From Tieghemostelium lacteum (Eukaryota; Evosea; Eumycetozoa; Dictyosteliales; Raperosteliaceae): a DNA stretch of 64,000 nt. How positions within the stretch are numbered: the stretch's first letter is position 1; every line of letters begins with the position of its first letter. The position numbers and the translations under genes are program-made. Below are positions 54,780-64,000 of the stretch, piece by piece. The DNA is taken from the NCBI GenBank assembly GCA_001606155.1, contig LODT01000039.1, positions 620,001 to 684,000 on the forward strand. The letters run 5' to 3'. The notes below the pieces were generated by a model that was given only the letters and a program-made list of their open reading frames with translations, made no database searches and was not told the origin of the DNA.

Positions 54780-57700
54780 ATGGAAAATGACAATGAAAAA
54801 CGAAATGGTTTAGTTAATGGAACTACTACACACGAAGGGGAAATGAATCACCACACTAATGCACAAATGCAAGATATGGATATGGATATGGATTATATTG
54901 GTACAGTGACGAATGATTCTACACAATTTCTACCAAAATGTCAACTTTTAAAACCAAAGTTTGCTATTGAAACCACTAGATTTCCATTGAGAAGTCTCGG
55001 TGGGAATTGGAGAAGAATTACAACACTGTCGACATCAGCAACTACATCACCACCTACAGTAACAGATATGACCCAGGATCAGATATTTGCAACTAAAGTA
55101 GCATTCAGTGTAAATGGTTATTTACAAGAGGACGATGTGGTGACTCTTGACGACCTTTTAGATCCTAGAGACCCTACCATTGCTCACAAACCAATATCCA
55201 CACCAATCGAATTGGCAGTACCAAATTTCAATGTAAGTATTCAAAACACCCCCTTCATTGTCAAGTACAATGACACCCATTGTTGTTGTTTACACTCAAA
55301 CCACTCATATCCTTATTTTTACAAAAATTTTTGAATTTCTTAGAATGACAAAAACTCACATGTTGTTCATGCACCTAGAACCATACAAATAACGAATCTA
55401 GAGAGCAGTATAGAGGATCAGACATTAGGTGACTATTTTAGTAGGTTTGGAACAATTGAGAGAGTCAATATACTTGAACACCCAGAAACTAAACAGAGGA
55501 TTGGTATTGCAACTGTGAGATACTTTGACCCTGTTTCAGCGATTAATGCTCTAAAATTCTTTCAAGAATCACCAATATTGGAAGGAGATGAAAGACAGCT
55601 ATTTGGAAACATTAAAGTACACCTAGGACATGGAGTATTGCCACAGAATGTCTTTCAAACGATTCTCTCTAATAGCACATCTACTAAACCTACTCTGGAT
55701 CTTATAAGTGATCTTGGTATATCAGAGTATGGTAACAATAATCTTATGGCAAAAGATGATAACGATTATTCATCTTTAGATTTTAATTCTAATTCAGTGG
55801 CTGGACATTGGATGTCACAATTTCAAACACAACCTCCACCTTCAACACATCAACTACCTATAACACCTACTTCAACCTCAATTCACCAACCTCATAAACA
55901 GACACTGATTACATCACCTTTAATTCAACCATCTATCCTACAATCTAATTTTGGACAATATTATGATCCTAATAATCCAACAGAAGCCTTATCACCTGTA
56001 TATGAATCCTATCCACATTTTATTTATAAAAATAAGTCAATATCAAATCAACTATCACAAACACCAATACAACAACAACAATCACAATCACAACAAACAA
56101 GCACAACAACAAACAATGTAGTTTCAAAACCACCAAATACATTATTGAATAATAATGATAGTATTAATAATAATAATAATAATAGAAATAGTAATAATAT
56201 TGTTAAACCATCTGTACAAATTAAATATATAGCAACTTTATTATCAAAAGAGAGAAAACTTATACAAGATAAGTTGTATAAGATATTCAAGATTTATGAC
56301 CCTACAGTGGTCTACAGTGACGATGTCTACTATTACATTGATTTTAAAACAACTGATCTTAGAGACCGTGCAGTTATATCTTTTAATAACTGTTATGTAG
56401 ATGGTCATAGAATGCAGGTAGAGGCAAAGAAATTAGAAACACCTTATCCTCCAATTGATTCAAATCTAATACAGCAACAACAACAACAACAGCAACAACA
56501 ACAACAGGGTTTAAATAATGATAGTTTAATGGGCGTTGGTCAACAATTGTCTATGGATGAAAAGAATAAATTGATAAATGACGATCAGACCCTCAGAGAA
56601 ATTTGTAAATATCTTTTACGCACAGAATTACTTTCCATCTCTGTAAAAGATGCTCAAAAAACAATTATTGAATCGTGTATTTCAACTACACTAAAATCTA
56701 TTGAAACTAATTTAGATAATGTTCAAAAACTGAACAAGGATTCAATTGATCAGAATTTGAATCTTAGTCTGCAACAAGCCACTACAACATCTCTATCAAA
56801 GTTGGATGTTAGTTCATTACCATCTTTTAGAAAAGCTCAGATTGATAAGCAAACTAAAAAAAAACAAAAAAAGAAGTCAAAGCCTATTAGTAGTAGTAGC
56901 AGTAAAAAGAATTTAGATGTTAAAGATAGGGACAGAGACGAAGATCAAGAGGATTCTGATGAATCGGAGGATGATGACTATGCTTATGGACGTCGTAGAA
57001 GAATTACTCAAAATAAGAGAAAACTAAGTAAAGCTAATATAATTGTTACTAGTGATGATGAGGATCAGCAGCAACAGCAACAACTGGATATGATGGATGT
57101 CGACGAGAAACCACAAGTTTCCGAAAAGAAGAGATTGAAAAAGAAACTGAAAACCAATGTCAGTAGTGATAATGAATTGGATGATCTTATTGATGATATT
57201 GTCTATGGTAAACAACAATTGCAGTCTGAACATGAAACTGATCACACTGAACTATCCGATCAAGATATAGAAATTGAAGAAGAACCCAAAAAGAAAATCA
57301 AAAAAGAAAAACCAAAGAAATCATCTTCAAAATCCAAAAAATCATCCAAAAGTTCTACACCATCTGTTACATCACCTACCATTTCTTCATCTTCAGTACT
57401 ATCCCCACAACTTAAGAGTGAAGACGAAATCTCATTAACCACAAGTACAGCTTCTGTTAATGGCTCCGAAAAGAAACCAACAGAAGATCTATCTCAACAA
57501 GCATTATTACAACAACAGCAACAATTACAACAGCAACAACAACAATTACTTTTACAACAACAAAATCCAAAAATGGGATTTGGATGTGCACGTACAGATG
57601 GATATCAAAAGATTATGCAAGAAGAGAAAAAGAAGAAAATTCAACAAGCAACCACTACGGGTGCTAGAGGTGCATTGGCAAGTGCCTCTGCAGCTGGACA

Positions 57701-58247
57701 AGTTCAAAAGGATGATGTTGAACTTAATGCCAATAGTTCAATGTCAAAATCAGCAAGATCCAGTAGATTTGAATCTAGATTTAATGATCCCTTATCTAGT
57801 AACTCCTTAAAATTACGAGGTAAGAGAATTAAATTCCAGAAATCATCTATTCACGATTGGGGTCTATTTGCAATGGAAGATATTCCAGCAAAAGAGATGG
57901 TCATTGAGTACATTGGTGAAGTTATTAGACAAAAAGTAGCAGATGAGAGAGAGAAAAGGTACACTAAAAAAGGTATTGGAAGTAGTTATTTGTTTCGTGT
58001 TGATGATGATACCATTATTGATGCTACATTTAAAGGTAATCTGGCAAGATTTATAAATCATTGTTGTGATCCAAATTGTATTGCCAAGATTCTTACTCTG
58101 GGTAATGGACAAAAGAAAATTGCAATCTATGCCAAAAAGGATATTCAAATTGGCGAGGAGATTACCTATGATTATAAATTCCCCCTAGAAGATGTTAAAA
58201 TACCCTGTCTATGTAAATCACCAAAATGTAGAGGTTATTTGAATTAA
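54780..58247 (+). CDS. set1: SET1-type histone H3 lysine-4 methyltransferase
   Basis: Two exons, 54780-55232 and 55344-58247, phase 0, 1118 residues. Order: short acidic N-terminus; an RRM spanning the intron junction ([20 protein letters not shown] ... [10 protein letters not shown]); Gln/Asn-rich linker; a second RNA-binding-like fold ([20 protein letters not shown]); acidic and Lys/Ser-rich linker; N-SET region ([22 protein letters not shown]); catalytic SET ([37 protein letters not shown]) and post-[16 protein letters not shown]. This is the COMPASS catalytic subunit. The NHCCDPN and GEEITYDY motifs that bind SAM are intact. D. discoideum Set1 makes H3K4me. Confidence 0.95.
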
Positions 58248-58407
58248 CAAAAATCGAATTTAAATAACAAATAAACCAAATATTTTATGTTATTATTATT
58301 AATAATACAGTACTTTTTCATTTATGTTATATGTAAATATATTGAGTAGGGTAAAAGTTATAAAAATATGTTACTAATTTTTATACATCATGTTATTTAT
58401 TTTTTTT

Positions 58408-59100
58408 TTATATTTCAAATTTACCAGTTTGAGCATTAAAATGTAATGTAATTGTGCCTTTTGGATTTGTGATTTCAAATACGGTGACTGGTGTCTCAGC
58501 AACATCTTCAATATTTTGGAAAGCAGTACCAGTTTCAATTAAATTTGAGCCAAGGAAAATGGAGAAACTTGTTGGGTTGGTGAATACAATATGTTCATAT
58601 TCCATCATTCCAAAGGAGAAGAGTGGTGATCTTGCAATTGCATCACCATTTACACTAATATCTTGTGCCAATCCAAAAAAGTAGATATCATCATCGTTAT
58701 TTAAGATTCCAAATTGGTTCTTTTTGACAAAATCAGACGAGATACCATAATTGAATGTGGAACCATCAAATGTGTACAAGTAACCTGCAGATGAATATTG
58801 ATAATCACCAACGAAAACTGGTTGTAAATCAGTGGTGTTTATAGCTGCGAAAACAGAAATACCAGTGGAGTTATATTCAACAAAGTTCTTTGTCCATGGT
58901 GAAAATGATGTCAAAATTGTATTGTAGCCATCAGAAATGACTTGGTTTGCTGATATCATTACATTTAATCCCATTTGTGCAATGGTTGCTACATCAATTG
59001 GTTGTACATTAACTTTAATTTCATAGTTTTTTTGTGGTGCTAATTGTCCTTGACAGACAACAGCCACTACGGCTATTATAACGAAAAGAGATAATTTCAT
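58408..59100 (-). CDS. Secreted protein of unknown function
   Basis: Intronless, 230 residues. Signal peptide MKLSLFVIIAVVAVVCQG, then a Cys-free chain rich in beta-prone stretches (VFVGDYQYSSAGYLYTFDG, FSIFLGSNLIETG, TITLHFNAQTGKFEI). Two N-glycosylation sites (YNST, INTT). No membrane anchor. I do not recognise the family; dictyostelids secrete many such small proteins. Convergent with SET1. Confidence 0.8.
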   Translation of the reverse strand: MKLSLFVIIAVVAVVCQGQLAPQKNYEIKVNVQPIDVATIAQMGLNVMISANQVISDGYNTILTSFSPWTKNFVEYNSTGISVFAAINTTDLQPVFVGDYQYSSAGYLYTFDGSTFNYGISSDFVKKNQFGILNNDDDIYFFGLAQDISVNGDAIARSPLFSFGMMEYEHIVFTNPTSFSIFLGSNLIETGTAFQNIEDVAETPVTVFEITNPKGTITLHFNAQTGKFEI

Positions 59101-59381
59101 TGGTAGCGATGGTGATGAAAAATTTGTTTTTTTTTTTTTTTTTGATTCAATTGGTTTTGAAATTACGTAAATTACCTGAAAATATCTTTGGTTTCTTTGG
59201 TTCTTGGAAACGTAGGGGTGTTGAAGGAATAAATAACGAATAATTTTCCTTGAAGAGTTCTAAAACCAAAAAATATAATGATTATATCAATAAATGATGT
59301 CAATACCGCTTTGTTATGAATACTAGAAAACCCTTTCAACTTACTCAAAATTCATTTCTACATTTCGGATTTTTTAAATAA

Positions 59382-61130
59382 ATGGAAATTTTTTTTAACC
59401 ATATTGATCACCTTTTAATGACATTGTTACCCAACTATTTGTATTGTAAAATATTAGAACTACTTCTGAATGTTTACAGCAGACTAGATTTTTTGTATTC
59501 TTTTGTATCCAAATTCACACTGGTTTGCAAGGAATGGAATACACACGTGATATCTAAACTGTCACTTCACCAAATGGTTAGAGATTTTAACCCTACTTTA
59601 CTGAATATTCAATCAATGAAAATTCTATTGAAATCAGGAATAGATTTTAAATTGATATACCTTGATACAGTGAATGAAGGTCATGATGCGCTATACACTA
59701 AACAATTAGAAACTACACAATCCATAGATAATCTCTCCGAGAAAATTGTTAAATGTAAATGCCATTCTATACCAAGGAGTTTGAGTCTATTAAAAAACCT
59801 CAATAATCTAACTACTAATCTGTTACCTCCTGATAATATGGAGTTGCCTGAAAATTGTAACCTGACTATCTATCTTAACGGTGATGATAATCTCAAATTT
59901 GATTATAATCTATTTCAATGGCCTTTGCATAAATTGACATTATCCATCCCATCTAATTCTCTTATCCAATATATGCAATATGGAATACCCCAAACCCCAA
60001 TTCATCTCAAAAAACTAGATATCTATGGTCAACTGCCAACTCTGAGTTACTTTTTCAATCATCAAGTCAGTTTAGAAAGACTAACCATTGTTGATGAGCA
60101 ATTAGATTATGATAAGTTTATTAAAACACTTTTGTCAACTGATACATCCAAGTCTCTAGAATCAGTTAGATTTTCAGGTGCCCAAATTAACCAAAGCACC
60201 ATTCTAGATGAACTTCACCAATTCCCAGCACTCAGTAGAGCTTTAATTCAAATGGATCGTCTAATAGTTACAAAATCAAAACCAATAGAGAGTATCAATA
60301 ATAATATTAACTATTATCAACATAGATATCATGAGATAAAATTGGAGATCACTGCTGTGGAAAATGAAGATACACCTCCAAATTTTATAGAACATATGAA
60401 AGATTGGAATATAAAGAATCTAACACTATCTGACTCATTAATAGTTGGTTATAATGTAGATTTTAAGAATAATCATCTCTTAAATAATCTTAATAGATTT
60501 TGTATTTACTATAATCAAATTGAGAAGAAATCTATTGGCTTTTTAAATGGATTAGTAACTGCCAATCTACCTAATTTAAAGAAATTAGGTGTTCAGTACA
60601 ACTATCAATTGGGTGATGAATTTATGGCTCCTCCTGTAATTTTTATTCTGCAAGACCATTTGTCAAGTTTACAGTCTAATCAATATCTAAATAGAATTTC
60701 AATAAGTAGTATAAGTTCACAAGATTTACTTCAACTCCTCACCATTCAACAACCTTCTATTACATCACTTAAAGTCGGCTACATGAAGATTCCTATTGAC
60801 TGTGAAGATGCAATTACACCACAACTAGTTGAAAAACTACAACAAAACCAAAACCTAAAACAATTTGAAATATTTTTCACATCACCCAACTTTGATACTA
60901 GTCATTACTTTAAATTGGATATGATTATTCAAATTCTCAGTGAAAATCATAATTTTACTAAACTTCATATTCCAATTAATGCCCACAATAAGGTTAGCGA
61001 TGAGGAACTTCAATCACTAAAATCAATATTAAAAATTAATCCACAATTTTTGGATTTCCCACAAATAGTCAATGTAAGAGTTCACAAACTTTTGTATAGC
61101 TATCAAATTAGAATTAAGGATTTTCATTAA
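59382..61130 (+). CDS. F-box/leucine-rich repeat-like family protein
   Basis: Intronless, 582 residues; MTLLPNYLYCKILEL at 59418 may be the true start, matching relatives. F-box-like unit: FVSKFTLVCKEWNTHVISKLS. Leucine-rich repeats through the body (LHKLTLSIPSN, LERLTIVDEQL, LNRISISSISSQDLLQL, LKQFEIFFTS). Fourth intact member in this window; the C-terminal part resembles that of 40980-42725 in rhythm but little in sequence. Confidence 0.75.
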   Translation: MEIFFNHIDHLLMTLLPNYLYCKILELLLNVYSRLDFLYSFVSKFTLVCKEWNTHVISKLSLHQMVRDFNPTLLNIQSMKILLKSGIDFKLIYLDTVNEGHDALYTKQLETTQSIDNLSEKIVKCKCHSIPRSLSLLKNLNNLTTNLLPPDNMELPENCNLTIYLNGDDNLKFDYNLFQWPLHKLTLSIPSNSLIQYMQYGIPQTPIHLKKLDIYGQLPTLSYFFNHQVSLERLTIVDEQLDYDKFIKTLLSTDTSKSLESVRFSGAQINQSTILDELHQFPALSRALIQMDRLIVTKSKPIESINNNINYYQHRYHEIKLEITAVENEDTPPNFIEHMKDWNIKNLTLSDSLIVGYNVDFKNNHLLNNLNRFCIYYNQIEKKSIGFLNGLVTANLPNLKKLGVQYNYQLGDEFMAPPVIFILQDHLSSLQSNQYLNRISISSISSQDLLQLLTIQQPSITSLKVGYMKIPIDCEDAITPQLVEKLQQNQNLKQFEIFFTSPNFDTSHYFKLDMIIQILSENHNFTKLHIPINAHNKVSDEELQSLKSILKINPQFLDFPQIVNVRVHKLLYSYQIRIKDFH

Positions 61131-61281
61131 ACCACTGGTTGAAAAATAAATTATAAATAAATAGCGTGGAGAACTTGTTTTTGTATACTTATGGTTGACT
61201 TTTATTTCTATTAGTTTTCATTCCTTCTTTTCACAGGTTATTTTAAAAGGAAATGCAAATGAAAGATTTAAGGATCAATTA

Positions 61282-64000
61282 TTATATATCGGCTATCAAT
61301 TCTTCAGTTTGTTTAGGTGTGGAATTATTTGATGGTGACGAAGAAGATGAATTATTACTGCTATCCTGACCATTACTACTGTCAGAATCTGAAAAAATTA
61401 ATTTTAGCCTCTTCTTTTTATGTAATTCATCTCCACTATTTTCACTATCACTTCCACTATTGCTATTTTGGGAGTATTGTTGATCGGGAATTTCGATTTT
61501 TTCTTCTTTACCATTTTGATGTTTTTTGAATGTACCTTCGCCACTACTACTCAGTTGATCATCATCTTCAATTTGATCATCATCTTCAAACTTTCTCTTT
61601 TTATCTGGTTGTGGTGAATGTTTTATACTGTTACTATTATTATTATTATTGTCGTGATCAATATCTTTACCATTTTGTTTAGTTGTTATTTGATCTGGTG
61701 TATGAATATTATTATTATTAATTTTGTTATGTTGATCTTCACTTTCATTCTCATTTTCTTTTACTTTTTCTATTTCCTTTACTTTTTCTTCTTCGTCATC
61801 ATAGTCTACAAGTTTTGCCAGTATGGGTATTGGTGTATCGCTTCTTTGGTGATGGTGAAGTTGCTGTAGTTGTTGTATTGCAACATCTTTATCTACATTA
61901 AATTTATTATTATTATTATTATTATTATTTTGTTGATTATCTTCTATTGAATCTTTTTCATCAGAAGTAGATATATTTGTAGGTTGATCATCGCTGTTGA
62001 TTTCATCGTCATAATCATCATTAAAGTAGGCTTCATCTTCTTCATTTTCAAATTCTTTTTGAGCTTTTTGATATACATTATTTAATTTTAGATTACTATT
62101 ATTACATAAAACTTCAGGAGATTGTTGCTGCTGTTGTTGTTGATCTTTAATTTGTTCATATTTCATAATAAGGTGTTTTGGTACATCTGAATAGGCTATA
62201 GAATCAAATAGCTCTCTGTAACGTTCAACCAAATACACAATCAGTTCTTTGATATTCTCTTTGTAGATAAAATGAAACAGCTCAATGACCGCTGAATTTA
62301 ATAGATTATTTTTGTAGATATTCTGTTTGAGAATTTCAACAACAACATCAAATAGATTCTCAGCAATAATGTGTTTGTTGTAGATATCGTCTTTCATACT
62401 GACCAATGAACGAAAGTATCTAATACTACCCAATACCAAATATTTCTCGGTACTGTCAGACAATCGCAGAATCTTCTTACTGATGTTCTCTTGAATAATG
62501 AAATTCTTTATCCTAAACAAATGGTGCTTTATACAGTATATTATCAATTCAATGACATTGTACAGCACAAATGACTCCAAATTACTACTGGGGTCACCAG
62601 GTATCCTAGGTTGTCCAGTCTCTATACACTCCAATGGTGATACCAATTCAAATATACCCTTTTCATAAAATAATTTAAAAAAATCACTTGTCTTTAATAT
62701 ATAAGATGGTTGGTTGTTTTTTTTTGTACAAATTTTTGTGTATTAAATAAAAAAGTGTTATTAGTTAATATATATACATGTTATTCTATTGAATGTATCT
62801 AAAATTATGTTTGTATACATACATCGTTAAGAACATCAACATCCAATAGTATCTTTAGAATTTCAACAATTTGATTTTTAACACCAATATCTTTATCAAC
62901 AATAAATAGGGTAATCAATTGGGATAGAAATCTATGATTGGAAGGATCTTCTGATATATATCTTCTCAGGATACTAGGATCATGTAGTAGTGTTGATAAT
63001 ATTATATCTGTTGATGCTAATCTATTCTGAACACTCTGATCACATATCAAAACACTTGATAATGTCTTGAACAAATCAAATGATTTTAAAGTGCTAAAGA
63101 ATGATATTTTGTTTTGTATCTGTAATCCTTTGGCTAAATTACATAGTTCCTGTAAGAACAATAGATAATCTGTACGTTCTGTTGGATTATTGTTATTATT
63201 ATTATTATTATTTTGTTGAACTTTTGAAAATCTATTAGGTTTATAAAAGTATTAGTATGATATGTTTCCTCCTGTTTAAAAATGCATAAACACATACAAT
63301 TGTTGTAAAAAACTTGAATCATTTTGAATTTGAGTAACAATATCAATATTATTAAAATAAATTATAGAATTTAAAGATGAAAACGTTGCATCATCCAGTA
63401 TTCTTGGTAAGACAACATCTTTTAGATATTGAATTCTAAATGTTTGGTGAATCGTTCCTATCAATTGTTTAGAATCCAAACCAACAGTTTTAAATATGAC
63501 ATGTCTATTTAAAAACTCTCTATGCTTAATACGATTTTGTTCTGAAATCTCAGGATCATATTCCAATGCCCCTAAAACTCTTATTATATATTCCTCTGAT
63601 AACAATGATTCAAATATACTTGTATCATTAAATAGTACTATTTATGTAAAAAGTGTGTAATGTGTGTGAGAAGGGTAGTGTTTTTTTTAAAAAAAAATCT
63701 TATTAATATGTGGAATATTAATTAAAATGTATAAAATATAAGTATACTTACTTAGATTTTTAAAAATATGAAAAAATAGATAGAGGTTTGGTTTATCACC
63801 AGTCTTTTCGCATTCCTCAAAGAGATCTAATAACTGTTCAATGTACTCTTTGGTCACAGAGTTTGCAATTTTATCTTTTTCTTTTTGGTCCAATACCATG
63901 GAGTCTAAGAGATCTTGTATTCTCTCTAGATTCTCTAAGGACACTGGAGGAAGGTCACAGTGAGAACACTGGTAGGTTTCTATACCATCCCAGATCTCTT
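61282..64000 (-). CDS. smkA: PP4 regulatory subunit 3 / SMEK (5' end outside window)
   Basis: Visible exons: window edge-63752, 63637-63298, 63231-62823 and 62658-61282; junctions read KNL-ILFNDTS, QQL-FSKVQQ and LND-GIFELVSP in frame. Armadillo-like SMEK domain: EYIEQLLDLFEECE, LGALEYDPEISEQNRIKHREFL, FLQELCNLAKGLQIQNKISFF, NNLLNSAVIELFHFI. The C-terminal 280 residues are acidic, Asn/Gln/Ser-rich with Lys/Arg patches (KKKRLKLIFSDSDSS). PP4R3 targets PP4 phosphatase; in D. discoideum smkA acts with MEK1 in chemotaxis and is nuclear/cytosolic. The N-terminal EVH1-like domain lies beyond base 64000. Asn runs at 61905-61930 and 63190-63215 are codon repeats. Confidence 0.93.

Noticed and set aside
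62640-62670. Separate gene start at 62646 for the C-terminal PP4R3 part
   Set aside because: The frame runs upstream to an acceptor at 62659 and continues the SMEK domain of the preceding exon.
1-64000. tRNA, class I RNA, CRISPR, operon or complete transposon
   Set aside because: I looked for T-loop sequences, the class I RNA 11-base motif, regular spaced repeats, and terminal repeats with transposase or reverse transcriptase frames. None was seen by eye; a covariance search would be decisive for RNAs.

Overview
This window is nuclear DNA from a dictyostelid social amoeba. The bases are strongly AT-rich (coding regions less so than the gaps). Genes are compact and sit on both strands. Introns are short (about 55-90 bases), GT(A/T)-AG and T-rich at the 3' end. 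Proteins carry Asn, Gln, Ser and Thr runs. The gene set (copines, polyketide synthase, CYP508-like P450, Atg18, smkA-type PP4R3, F-box/leucine-rich proteins) is typical of Dictyostelium and its relatives. I cannot name the species.

Layout. 1-2.9 kb: two tandem Cu/Zn superoxide dismutase-like secreted proteins, the first cut by the window edge. 3.2-5.7 kb: an extended SDR reductase and a coilin-like Cajal-body protein. 5.9-10.9 kb: a C2-AGC kinase, NMN adenylyltransferase, a TMEM14 protein and ribosomal protein P1, the last with an apparent one-base frame break. 11-20.5 kb: an accessory stretch with two copines, an F-box/LRR-like gene, its decayed mirror copy, another relic, and a truncated, interrupted polyketide synthase (KS-AT only). 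20.7-25 kb: ZNF511-like, Atg18 and TRMT1. 25.2-30 kb: an alpha/beta hydrolase, a 1.85-kb gene-poor stretch, a small protein with KEN and D boxes, and AMACR. 30.4-35.4 kb: an ariadne-type RBR ubiquitin ligase, CHMP5/Vps60 and a P450. 35.4-47 kb: a second accessory stretch with two F-box/LRR genes, a Ser/Gly repeat secreted protein, a PTC7-like phosphatase, a cathepsin B-like protease, gene relics, an H2C2 zinc-finger protein and an inverted second copy of the hydrolase. 47-64 kb: FANCI-like, SCOT, COX17, an SDR, SET1, a secreted orphan, a fourth F-box/LRR gene and PP4R3 (5' end outside the window).

Conserved single-copy housekeeping genes alternate with blocks of fast-evolving family genes and their relics. 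The clearest signs of recent change are the 1.1-kb hydrolase duplication with mosaic divergence and a truncated third piece, and the F-box/LRR family with four intact members and at least one dead copy in 64 kb. The most notable small gene is the 104-residue KEN/D-box protein at 28.2 kb, a candidate securin-like or APC/C-regulating protein. Splice sites given below were placed by eye from GT/AG signals, reading phase and family alignment from memory; no search was run.
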